Source of the DNA: Canna indica
Lineage: Eukaryota > Streptophyta > Magnoliopsida > Zingiberales > Cannaceae
DNA: 64,000 nucleotides
Assembly: GCA_034359265.1 (NCBI GenBank)
Contig: CP136893.1
Coordinates: 28,776,001 to 28,840,000 of the forward strand
Reading direction: 5' to 3'
The notes under the pieces were generated by a model. That model did no database searches, was not told the origin of the DNA, and worked only from the letters and a program-made list of their open reading frames with translations. Positions 1 through 10,112 of the stretch are shown here, one piece after another. Both the position numbers and the translations under genes were made by a program. The first letter of the stretch is position 1. Every line of letters starts with the position of its first letter.

Positions 1-897
1 TAGTGGAAAATACCGAAGCACCTTAAACGGGATATTTTTCTGTTGGACCGATTTCTTCTCCTTGTAACGAGGGTGTTGACATACAGGGCATTTATCCAAC
101 TGCACATTTTCTTTATAATATAAAATGCAGTTATTTTGGCACGCGTGTATTTTTTCGTACCCAAGCCTCAATTTTCTCATCAGCTTTTTAGTCTTATAAA
201 AAGTAGGCTCAAACTTGTTATCAGTAGGCAGCATTCCATTAATCAATCCAGCAATCCAATCATACGCAACTCCGCTGATATTACAATCGGCCTTGATGTT
301 TAAGAGCTGTGTCATTGCTGAAAACCTAGTGTATTTAGTACAATTCTCATACAAAGGTTCATCGGCAGCTTTCAACATCTCGTAAAATTCTGCAGCTTCT
401 TTATTCGGTAATTCAATCTCTACCGCAGCCCCTACTTCTGTGATATCAACCGCTGTAGTATCTGGTGGGACTGATGTCTGAAGATCTGGCCGATCAACAT
501 TATCATTCAGGCGGAATTGACCCCCAAGACTATCAAGTATCATAGTTCTATAGGGATTACATTGACCGGATGAAGAAGCACCAACAGAGGAAGATTCACC
601 ATATGTCTGAGCGACAGGATTGCTCGACGTCCCGACTTCGCGTGACTCCCCGTGACAAGTCCATAGAAAATATCTTGGTGCAAATCCTTTGGTATATAGA
701 TGCAGAGTGACAGTCTCCCAATCCAAAAATCGTCCATTTGAACAAATACGGCACGGACATCGGATTTGATCACCCATGCTAACGAAATTCCGATTCGAAT
801 AGGCGAAATTTAGGAAGTACGTTATGCCTAATCGAAACTCATTCGTTAAAGCTCCACGATCAAGACGTCGGTACATCCAACTTCGATCAGCCGACAT
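1..897 (-). CDS. CACTA transposase tnp2, N-terminal part (copy A, partial)
   Basis: The frame is open from an ATG at 895-897 to the window edge, about 299 residues. The start MSADRSWMYRR opens the Transpos_assoc domain (residues about 1-80, with a CPCRIC cysteine motif). A Ser-rich linker and the beginning of the Transposase_21 (tnp2) domain follow, with the motif CPVCQHPRYKEKK near the edge. The ATG is preferred over an upstream TTG at the same site because all copies share it just after a good splice-acceptor-like GACAG. The protein is nearly identical to copy G. The catalytic core would lie outside the window, so integrity is unknown. Confidence 0.85.
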   Translation of the reverse strand, partial: MSADRSWMYRRLDRGALTNEFRLGITYFLNFAYSNRNFVSMGDQIRCPCRICSNGRFLDWETVTLHLYTKGFAPRYFLWTCHGESREVGTSSNPVAQTYGESSSVGASSSGQCNPYRTMILDSLGGQFRLNDNVDRPDLQTSVPPDTTAVDITEVGAAVEIELPNKEAAEFYEMLKAADEPLYENCTKYTRFSAMTQLLNIKADCNISGVAYDWIAGLINGMLPTDNKFEPTFYKTKKLMRKLRLGYEKIHACQNNCILYYKENVQLDKCPVCQHPRYKEKKSVQQKNIPFKVLRYFPL

Positions 898-971
898 GAT
901 TCTGTCAATCAATGACAATTTCTTTGGTTAATGTCTTTAGGTGAGATTGTCCTATTCCATTCGAGATTTAT

Positions 972-1161
972 GTTATTCGTACTGCACTTACGTTTTTATT
1001 TTAACTGTTAACTAATTATTCTAAATTTCGACAGCATCTCCCTACAGTTCTCCGAATACGCATATCATCTGGGCGCGTATCGAAGAACAAGAGAGATGTT
1101 GCCGAATTTTAGAATAATTAGTTAACAGTTAAAATAAAAACTTAAGTGTAGTACAAATAAC
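972..1161 (-). repeat. Long hairpin upstream of tnp2 (copy A)
   Basis: Two arms of about 85-90 nt are near-perfect reverse complements (GTACTGCACTTACG... against ...CTTAAGTGTAGTAC), with a short loop around ATATCATCTGGGCGCG. It lies about 75 nt upstream of the tnp2 ATG. Confidence 0.85.
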
Positions 1162-1364
1162 TATATTTCCAAATTGTCCAATCAGGGACAATTCAAGAAT
1201 TGTACGTCGTATAAAAGATCATCTACTTCTTTTACACGAACATACAATTCCCGAACGGATCTAAGGTTTTGCTAAATCATATCCGATTCGTCGATGCGTA
1301 CGTGAAACATATCAACTCGTCGGATGGATGATTATTTTCTAAATGTTTCGAGACAGTTCGAGTC

Positions 1365-1500
1365 CATATTGGACGATTTCGGCGCGCGTCCGAAGTGGAC
1401 GATTCCGACGCGAGTCCGAAGTGGACGATTCTGGCGCGAGTCCGAATTGGACGATTCCGGCGCGCGTCCGAAGTGGTCGATTCCGGCGCGCGTCCGAAAT
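1365..1500 (-). repeat. 26-bp CpG-rich minisatellite (copy A)
   Basis: About five imperfect units built on GACGATTCCGGCGCG plus a GTCCGAAGTGG/GTCCGAATTGG variant. It sits between the hairpin and the promoter of the element. Confidence 0.8.
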
Positions 1501-1897
1501 TAATCTAAACACTAATAATTAATCTAACAAATTAAACAATTAATTAACAATTATAAAATAATTAATTAACAATTTCAAAACAATAAAAACAATAAACAAT
1601 AATTAACAATAAAAAATTCCGACGTCGGAGTCCACCCTCCGGCACCGGCGTACAGTGGCCGGACACACTGTCCGGCCACTGTAGAAGGTCCGGCGGCGGC
1701 CATAGGCCGACCGCCGCCGGCCGAAGCCCTAGAAATAGGGTTTTGGCCGGATTGATACCAATACTCTGCCGATCAACATACCGGCAGCAGCGGCAGCGGC
1801 GGCGAGAGGCGTCGGCGTCGGCAGCAGCGGCGAGAAGCGTCGGTAGGAGCGGCGGCGGTAGCAGCAGGAGGAAGAAGGGTCGGGCGCGACTGGTGCC

Positions 1898-1907
1898 CTA
1901 TATAAAC
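1898..1907 (-). promoter_or_regulatory. TATA box of CACTA copy A
   Basis: CCTATATAAA read on the plus strand lies directly inside the subterminal repeat block, followed (minus direction) by a TC/GC-rich leader. The same motif occupies the same place in B, C, D, E and G, so it is the likely core promoter of the tnp transcript. Confidence 0.6.
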
Positions 1908-2195
1908 TTATCAGCAACGGCTCACTCGCCCGTTAGAAAGCCGTTGCTGATAAGTTATCATCAACAACGGCTCACTTATCCGTTAGCAAGCCATTGCTGA
2001 AGATTAAAAAATCAGCAACGACTCGCCTTTCCGTCAGAAAGCCGTTGCTGATAATTAAAATAATCCGCAACGGCTCGGTTTTCCGTTAGAACGCCGTTGC
2101 AGATACAGATATCTGCAACGGCTCGGGCGGCCGTAAGAACGCCGTTGCAAATAGCAACGGCTTGAGCGGCCGTTGCTGATAGCCGTTGCTGAAGA
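1905..2195. repeat. Subterminal repeat array (copy A)
   Basis: At least ten CAGCAACGGC / GCCGTTGCTG decamers in alternating orientation. Neighbouring pairs form short hairpins around GCCCGTTAG-type spacers. In En/Spm such repeats bind TnpA; that role is inferred here. Confidence 0.8.
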
Positions 2196-2475
2196 TCATG
2201 TTTCTAGTAGTGCAAACAAAGGAAGGCTATGAAAATCACCTTTTCTCTTCTTCTCGATTATGGCCGGAGTGTTCATGAATGTGTCACGATAAAGTGAAGA
2301 TCTCTCAATATTAGAGCGATATTGATGTGAGGGAATTGAGGAAAATAGATATTTAGATGAAAAAGAAGCCTCAAGTTATTCTCTATTATCATCTTAGAGT
2401 CGCCTCAAAGGAAGAAGATAACAACTGGACTTAAGATGTGTTTGTGGTGCATCTACTTATCTTTTTTCGCGCACA

Positions 2476-2835
2476 CTAACTACTCTGTGTGACTCTCCCA
2501 ATGTCAATGTGAAGGGATAAATTTGTTAGTGAAGGGATAAATTTGTTAGGCCCTCGTGGCCTATGTCTCGGTATTGACGACACCGATGTCGATGAACCTG
2601 GATTGGTTGAAGGGATGGTGGAGGAAGGTGGGGGGATGGTGGGTGTCGGTGAAGGGACATTGGCTACATACGAGGGGATATCAGTGGGTGTCGACAAAGG
2701 GTCGACGATGGCTAGAGGTGAGGGGATGGTGTGTGTCGGCGAACGGACTGTGACTACAAGGGTGGCGGGTGGTAATCGACGGGGGGTCGTCCTGCGAGAA
2801 CCATATCCTCCTCGGACATTCACTTCTGGAACCAT
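2476..2835 (-). pseudogene. TnpA-like exon 1 fragment of an older CACTA element
   Basis: A minus-strand frame of 119 residues is Pro/Ser/Thr rich and ends in a segment containing RPRGPNKF. That matches RPRGPNRW near the end of exon 1 of the intact TnpA copies, and the overall Arg-rich start and Pro-rich middle also fit. It lies downstream of a tnp2 C-terminal fragment on the same strand, as expected for a CACTA element. The family is clearly more diverged than copies A-G. No later TnpA exons are recognisable to the left, where copy A has inserted or the sequence has decayed. A short direct duplication (AAGGGATAAATTTGTTAG twice) lies at 2512-2549. Confidence 0.5.
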
Positions 2836-2889
2836 AGATATATTAAGATTATATCTAATAGATTAATAGATTATATATAATTGAAGATA

Positions 2890-3575
2890 TACAATTCATT
2901 TACAATTATTCATCATCGTCATTATCATCATCTATGTAATACTCATTTCTCGTTCTTCTGTATTGGAATCTTCAAATTCTTCTTCTTCTTCCTCTCATCA
3001 TCATTTTGTCCTTCATCAACTCCATTATCATCGTCATCAACATATTCTACTTCTAATTGAATTAACTCTGTATCATTATCCTTGAGTATTGGACTAACTC
3101 ATTCTACTTCCGAAGGATCATCTTCTTGATAGAAGTCATCTGTCGGCTCATTCTCTCCAGCTATCGGGTCAATTTTTTCTCTGGCTTTAGTCTTACAGAC
3201 TACACGCCAATCTGTCATATTTTTCTTTCGAGACAGATACTGCATATAATATACTTGTTCAGTTTGAGATGCCAATATAAATGACTCATTTAAAGCCAAT
3301 TTCTATTTGTAATTGACATCGACAAGTTTATACTTTAGATGAGCTCTTATGCACATATCGCTTGTAATGAACCAATGATATTTAAAAAGGACAACTGATT
3401 TTCATCTAAACAATTACAATTCTATGACTTTTTCCAACAATCCGTAAAAATCAACATCACATTCAGCATACATTGTCCCTTTGATGCAGACTCCCGCATT
3501 CATAGTATCTTTTGTAAATGAATATTCAAGTGTCTGAAATTTATATCTATTAACAAAACTAGCATAACAACCTGC
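2890..3575 (-). pseudogene. tnp2 transposase C-terminal fragment (DUF4216 and acidic tail), diverged
   Basis: Read on the minus strand, the fragment runs from CYASFVNRYKF through the DUF4216 region with FILASQTEQVYY and DWRVVCKTKAREKIDPI to an Asp/Glu-rich tail near 2900-3060. This is the same order as the C-terminal third of tnp2 in copy B. Several frame breaks separate the pieces (only 3099-3299 stays open for 66 codons). The fragment begins at codons that correspond almost exactly to the point where the H copy ends at 15057, which may make the two halves of one element. Confidence 0.7.
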
Positions 3576-5282
3576 GCATTGCGCAGAAAACAAATAAGAA
3601 CGAAATATGAATTAAGAACTAAAATAGAAATCAAAGTAACCTTAATTTAAAAGCCAAAACGTAAATTAATCTATTTATTTGTAGAATTGATCCTAATAAA
3701 AATTTTAATTGATTGATGATCAATTCTAATATATATATATATTGAGTTTAGTTGTCGTAAACATGAAAGATATTATTGATTAATTATACATTCTGGGAAC
3801 ATGATTAGTAGGGCGAAGGACACAGCGAGAAAAGACGAGATTAATGCCCTTGAAAACAAAACACTAACCTTGCCGCTTTATCGTATGACTTAGCGTCTCT
3901 GTCCTCGTCGTCCAGGTAACACACACACACACACTCTATCTCTCTACGTCAACCTCGAATCCCTAGTCCATCTCGACCTATTTTATTTTTAAAAAAAATC
4001 ATAGGTTAAAATATATTTTTTCTAGTATAACATCGGTGCGTTGTGTGGAAAGCAAATAAGAACGAAGTGAAAATCAAAAACTAAAATGGTAAATAAATCA
4101 ATAATAAATATTCTAATCATGCATTGAAAATGCTATAGGTTAAAAATAAGAAAAATCACATTAATCTCAATTTCAATTAACTGATATAAAAAAATCCAAT
4201 AAATTAAATGAATGCTTTAAATTAGGAGTGTTGCTATATCCTTACACAATGGTAAGAGTGATAATTTCATCAATAATCATAGATACTTTATTATATGTGA
4301 TTATTAGGATTATTAGGCATATGAGTTAGGAGGATTTATCATTTTTCTAATAAAATTGATTAGCCAAATGAATATTTATAAAATGAATGATTCAAATTTA
4401 ATGATCAATAGTAAATAAGGAAATAAGCATTCATTAGTCAAAATGGAAATTTATTACATAAATATTCATCAACCCTCGGGTCAATAGAAGTGAATGTTAA
4501 TAATTCAAAATTGATGCAGATGAATTGATGAAAATGATGATCAATTAGTGGTGCAGTTTATTTGCTTGATTTTTTTTTAAAAACACATTAATATTTTATT
4601 ACATATTTTTGAATTTCAATAATGAAAGTTAATTATATTAATACAATAATTAAATTCATTTTTATTTCTAATAACATGTGCACAACCATTAAAATATTGA
4701 AAATGAATAATAATTTAAATAAGTCAAATGTGAGTTAGTAAGTCACATCATCGAATAAATAAAAAAATTAACAAATATTTTTCTAAAGAATAGATTTTAT
4801 AGCGTTATAAAAAATAAACGAACTCAAAAAAAGCGCATAAAATGTTATAATTATGAATCAAACCTGTAACCTCAAGCAATAACATATCTAACCACTAAAT
4901 TATTAATCGATCAAATTTTGTTCTACCGACCATAATAATTTATAAACTAAATCAAATTATAAATTTTGCAAAAAAATAAAATAAAATTATGTTCTTAAAA
5001 TGAACCAAAATTTGAGATCCCTACACTCTGATTCGAGAACCGGGATTGCTTGGCATCCACTATTCTTCAAATCTAGCAGGTGGCTACGAAAAAGAAGTGA
5101 AGTTGACCTATGAAATATCTGATGCATTGGCTCTCCAAATTTCTACTTGCACTACTACTTTGTGCCTTTCAAAGATCATCAGCAATCCCATCAAATATTG
5201 CATTTTTTGAGAGGTTAGCGTCATCAACTGATTCCCAAGAACAGGAAGAAACATCAAAATGAACAGAGAAACTACACGGATA
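3570..5282. other. AT-rich gene-free stretch between CACTA fragments
   Basis: No credible coding frame. It contains a short CA run (about 3918-3936) and a direct repeat of about 60 bp (3575-3645 against 4030-4095, both with GAAAACAAATAAGAACGAA-like cores). A tRNA-like fragment sits at 4855-4930. The sequence around 5030-5280 is unremarkable. Confidence 0.5.
4850..4930 (-). repeat. Possible tRNA-derived SINE remnant
   Basis: On the minus strand an A-box-like TTAGTGGTTAG is followed about 30 nt later by a B-box-like GGTTTGATTC, the internal Pol III promoter layout of tRNA-related SINEs. No tail or target duplication could be fixed, so this is tentative. Confidence 0.35.
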
Positions 5283-5294
5283 CACTACTAGAAA

Positions 5295-5545
5295 TTGAGT
5301 CTTCAGCAACGGCTATCAGCAACGGTCGCTCAAGTCGTTGCTATTTGCAACGACATTCTTACGGCCGCTCAAGCCGTTGCAGATATATTGTATCTGCAAC
5401 GGTTTTCTAACGGACACGCGAGCCGTTGCTGATGATTTTAATTATCAGCAACGGCTTTCTAACAGACAAGTGAGCCGTTGCTGATGATAACTTATTAGCA
5501 ACGGCTTTCTAACGGGCGAGTGAGCTGTTGCTGATAAGTTTATAT
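5295..5545. repeat. 5' subterminal repeat array (copy B)
   Basis: About ten CAGCAACGGC / GCCGTTGCTG motifs in both orientations, with spacers such as TTCTAACGGAC. Adjacent inverted motifs form 30-45 bp hairpin units. Confidence 0.8.
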
Positions 5546-5549
5546 AGGT
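5539..5549 (+). promoter_or_regulatory. TATA box of CACTA copy B
   Basis: GTTTATATAGG directly follows the last subterminal repeat. The downstream leader is pyrimidine rich and has a possible splice donor TTTCAG|GTATTC near 5660, suggesting a 5'-UTR intron that would contain the minisatellite and hairpin. Confidence 0.6.
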
Positions 5550-5916
5550 CGCAGATCGCGCCCGACCCTTCTTCCTCCCACCTCTCGCCGCCGCTGCCGA
5601 CGCCGACGACGCCAAGCTGTCGCTGCCGACGCTGCCGTCCGTCCTCGATCGCCGATTTCAGGTATTCATCGTCGCCCGGCCGTCTCTTCCCGTTGCGACC
5701 GGCGAGAAATCTGACCGAAACCCTATTTTTAGGGTTTTGGCCGGCGGTGGTCGGCCGATGGCCGGCGCCGGAGTCCACCGGACTCCGACGCCGGAAAGAG
5801 TAGATTTATATTTTTTTATTTTTTTATTTATATGTTAATTAATTATTTAGATTAATTGTTTAATTTGTTAGATTAATTATTATGGTTTAGATTAATTTTT
5901 AGGGTTTAGATTAATT

Positions 5917-6090
5917 TCGGAATTGTCCACTTCGGCATTGTGCCGGAATCGTCCACTTCGGACGCGCGTCGAAATCGTCCACTTCGGACGCGCGCCAAAA
6001 TCGTCCACTTCAGACGCGCGTCAGAATCGTCGACTTTGAACTCTTGCCGAAATCGTCTAATTTGGACTCATGTCGGAATTGTCCAATATG
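5917..6090 (+). repeat. 26-bp minisatellite (copy B)
   Basis: About six degenerate units of the type GGAATCGTCCACTTCGGACGC, more eroded than in copies E and G. Confidence 0.75.
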
Positions 6091-6292
6091 GACTCGAACT
6101 GTCTCGAAACATTTAGAAAATAATCATCCATCCGACGAGTTGATATGTTTCACGTACGCATCGACGAGTCGGATATGATTTAGCAAAACCTTAGATCCGT
6201 TCGGGGATTGTATGTTCGTGTAAAAGAAGTAGATGATCTTTTATACGACGTACAATTCTTGAATTGTCCCTGATTGGACAATTTGGAAATAT

Positions 6293-6480
6293 AGTTATTT
6301 GTACTGCACTTACGTTTTTATTTTAACTGTTAACTAATTATTCTAAATTTTGGCAACATCTCTCTTGTTCTCCGATACTCGCCCAGATGATATGCGTATT
6401 CGGAGAACTGTAGGGAGATACTGCCGAAATTTAGAATGAAGTTAGCGGTTAAAATAAGTACTTAGTGCAATATAAATAAC
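6293..6480 (+). repeat. Long hairpin upstream of tnp2 (copy B)
   Basis: Same ~190-nt inverted repeat as in copy A; the right arm has accumulated more mismatches (for example AATGAAGTTAGCGG instead of AATAATTAGTTAAC). It ends 74 nt before the tnp2 ATG at 6555. Confidence 0.8.
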
Positions 6481-6554
6481 ATAAATCCCGAATGGAATAA
6501 GACAATCTCACCTAAAGACATTAACCAAAGAAATTGTCATTGATTGACAGAATC

Positions 6555-9500
6555 ATGTCGGCTGATCGAAGTTGGATGTACCGACGTCTTGATCGTGGAG
6601 CTTTAACGAATGAGTTTCGATTAGGCGTAACGTACTTCCTAAATTTCGCCTATTCGAATCGGAATTTCGTTAGCATGGGTGATCAAATCCGATGTCCGTG
6701 CCACATTTGTTCGAATGGACGATTTTTGGATCGGGAGACTGTCACTATGCATCTATATAGCAAAGGATTTGCACCAAGATATTTTCTATGGACTTGTCAT
6801 GGGGAGTCACGCGAAGTCGGGACGTCGAGCAATCCTGTCGTTCAGACATATGGTGAATCTTCCTCTGCTGGTGCTTCTTCATCCAGTCAATCTAATCCCT
6901 ATAGAACTATGATACTTGATAGTCTTGAGGGTCAATTCCACCTGAATGAAAATGTTGATCGGCCAGTTCTTCAGACATCAGTCCCACCAGATACTACAGC
7001 GGTTGATATCACAGAAGTACAAATTGCAGTAGAGATTGAATTACCGAATAAAGAAGCTGTAGAATTTTACGAGATGTTGAAAGCTGCTGATGAACCTTTG
7101 TATGAGACTTGTCCTAAATACACTAGGTTTTCAGCAATGACACAGCTCCTAAACATCAAGGCCGATTGTAATATCAGCGGAGTTGCGTATGATCGGATTG
7201 CAGGATGGATTAATGGAATGCTGCCTACTGATAACAAGTTTGAGCCTACTTTTTATAAAACTAAAAAGCTCATGAGAAAATTAGGGCTTGGGTACGAAAA
7301 AATACACGCATGCCAAAATAATTGCATTTTATATTATAAAAAAAATGTGCAGTTGGATAAATGCCCTGTATGTCAACATCCTCGTTACAAGGAGAAGAAG
7401 TCGGTCCGACAGAAAAATATCCCGTTTAAGGTGCTTCGGTATTTTCCACTAACACCGAGGCTTCAAAGATTATTCATGTCGGAAAAGACAGCCCCCTACA
7501 TGAGTTGGCATGCAAGAAGTTGTGATGATAGAGTAATGACTCATCCATCTGATAGTGAAGCATGAAAACATTTGGATACATGTTATCCTTCATTTGCTAG
7601 GGATACTAGAAATATCAGATTGATTGTGCACAGATGGTTTTAATCCGTTTGGATATTCTGCAACTCCTTATTCAGTTTGGCCAGTGCTGCTGACAGTTTA
7701 TAATTTGCCACCGTCAATGTGTATGAAAGATGAATTTATTTATCTTTCGATGATTATTTCGGGTCGTAAGGGTCCGCGAATAGAAATTGACATATTTCTC
7801 AAACTCTTGATAGATGAATTGAAAACATTGTGGACTGAGGGAGCTGTCACTTATGATTGTCATCGGAAGTAAAACTTCAATTTAAAGGCCACGGTCTTGT
7901 GGACAATCAATGATTTCCCGGCGTACGACATGTTGTCTGGTTGGAGCACTCACGGCCGACTCTCTTGTCCGTATTGTATAGAACACTCTAAATCAATCAG
8001 TCTTCAGAACAGACGAAAAATCTCATTCTTTGATTGTCATCGTCGATTCCTACCGGCTAATCATCAGTATCGAAGGAATCGTAATAAATTTACTAAGGGC
8101 AGAGTCGAAAGAGATGGGCCACCACCGATGTTGTCTAGTGAACAAATGTTAGTACGTGTTTCAGCACTTCCAGATATAGTATTTGGTCGCAATGAAAGAG
8201 TGTTAGGTTTTGGTCAAACATATAACTGGGTGAAAAAAAGTATCTTTTGGGAATTGCTCTATTGGAGTTCATTATTGATTCAACATAATTTAGATGTCAT
8301 GCACATTGAAAAAAATGTGTTTGATAATATTTTCAACACTTGATGGATATTTCCGGAAAAACTAAAGATAATGTCAAAGCCCGACATGATATGAAAATAC
8401 TTTGTAAAAGACCAGAGTTGGAGTTACAAGAGGTCAATGGACGATATCTGAAACCGAAGGCCCTATATGTGTTAAATAAACAACAGATCAAAGATGTTTG
8501 TCAATGGGTAAAAGAACTCAGATTACCCGATGGATATGCTTCAAACTTATCTCGATGTGTGAACGTCGATGATTGCAAAATAGCGGGGATGAAGAGCCAT
8601 GATTGTCATGTATTCATGCAGAGATTACTTCCGATCGCATTTCGAGATCTTCTACTTGATAATATTTGGGGCCCGTTGACTGAATTAAGTATGTTTTTTA
8701 GAAATATTTGTGCAAATGTCATTCGAGTCGAAGATATGTCAATACTTGAAAATAATATTGTTGAAATCATATGCAAGCTAGAGCAGTTTTTCCCTCCTGC
8801 ATTTTTTGACTCGATAGAACATCTACCGATACACTTGGCATACGAGGCACGAGTTGGTGGCCCCGTTCAATATCGGTGGATATACTTATTTGAAAGATAC
8901 ATGAATCGTCTGAAGAAAAAAGTAAAGAACACCGCAGCTGTTGAAGGATCAATATCTGAATCGTATATCATCCAGGAAATTTCAACATTCTGCTCATTTT
9001 ACTTTGAATCGACAGTACAGACAAGATTTGATCGTCTTCCACGTAACGACGACGGGGGTGTTCGACATTCAGATGGACGTTTAAATATATTTTGTCACTC
9101 TGGTCGTGCTTTTGGTTCTCGTCCATCTCGACACTTAAGCGATGAAGAGTATCATTTGGCACACTTGTATGTATTACTCAATTGTCCAGAGATTGAACAA
9201 TTCATTGAAATATTTGACATTGAGATGGTGCAAAAATACTCTATTCACAACGATCAAGAATTGGAGAGATTACGGAATCGTGATTTCCCTACTTGGATTC
9301 AGACTTACAGTAAAGATCACAGAGCTGAAATAGATGAAAGAATATTTGAGTTTGTTAGTGGACCGTCGCGACTTGTGTCGTGCTATAGCGGATATTTTGT
9401 TAATGGATATAAATTTCACACGGTTGAATATGCATTTACAAAGAAGACGATGAATGCTGGGGTCTGTGTGAAAGGGACAACCTATGTTGAATGTGATATG

Positions 9501-10037
9501 GATTTTTATGGACTGGTGGAAGAAGTGATAGAGTTGCACTACTTCGGCTTGAAATCAGTTATTCTATTTAGATGTCATTGGTTCGATACAACAGAAAGGG
9601 GCATGGAAGTTCAACCAAAATACAAACTTGTTGAGGTTAATTACAAATCTAAATTGGCAGCAAATGAGCCTTTTATATTGGCATCACAAGCCGAACAAGT
9701 ATATTACGCGAAGTATCTGGCTCGAAATAAAGATAGAGCAAATTGGCGTGTAGTCTGTAAGACAAAAGGTAGAGGAAAAATTGATCCGATAGTAGGAGAA
9801 AATGAGCTGATACCTGATATGACATATGGTTTCTATCGAGAAGATGATCCCCCTGCTGTAGATCGTATTATTCCAATACTTGAGGATGCAGACACAACGT
9901 CAATTCAATTAGAAGTTGAATATGCTGATGATGACGATCATGAAATTGAGGAAGCTGGAGATGAAGAAGATGAAGAAGAGGAAGAAGAGGAAGAAGAGGA
10001 AGAATTCGAAGACTATTATACAGATGATGAGGAATAA
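6555..10037 (+). pseudogene. CACTA transposase tnp2 (copy B), interrupted
   Basis: About 1150 codons in full. Domains in order are Transpos_assoc (from MSADRSWMYRR), Transposase_21 with the conserved CTDGFNPFG and LDVMHIEKNV motifs, DUF4218 (LPIHLAYEARVGGPVQYRW), DUF4216 (TTYVECDMDFYGLVEE) and a run of Glu/Asp before the stop. It is broken by TGA at about 7563 (TGG to TGA), a small deletion near 7620, TAA at about 7870 (CAA to TAA) and a frameshift near 8340. After 8340 one frame is open for 565 codons. The protein would cut and join CACTA ends in the nucleus; this copy cannot make it whole. Confidence 0.92.
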
Positions 10038-10112
10038 TTGTAAAGTATATATTTTATTAAATATATCTCTACTATTTATACAATAATCTGATTATATGTC
10101 TATTCGACAGAT

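Larger units (their letters stand above)
1..2212 (-). mobile_element. CACTA element A, 5' part (truncated by window edge)
   Basis: The right terminus reads TTTCTAGTAGTG at 2201-2212, the complement of the CACTACTAGAAA end of the other copies. Inward from it lie CAGCAACGGC-type subterminal repeats (about 1905-2195), a TATA box, the CpG-rich minisatellite, the long hairpin and the start of tnp2, in the same order as in copies B and G. The other end is outside the window, so its target-site duplication cannot be tested. The base after the terminus starts CAA. Confidence 0.9.

Noticed and set aside
5295..5545. Regularly spaced short repeats that might suggest a CRISPR-like array
   Set aside because: Repeats alternate in orientation, have no uniform spacers, and lie at the ends of CACTA elements in a plant genome.
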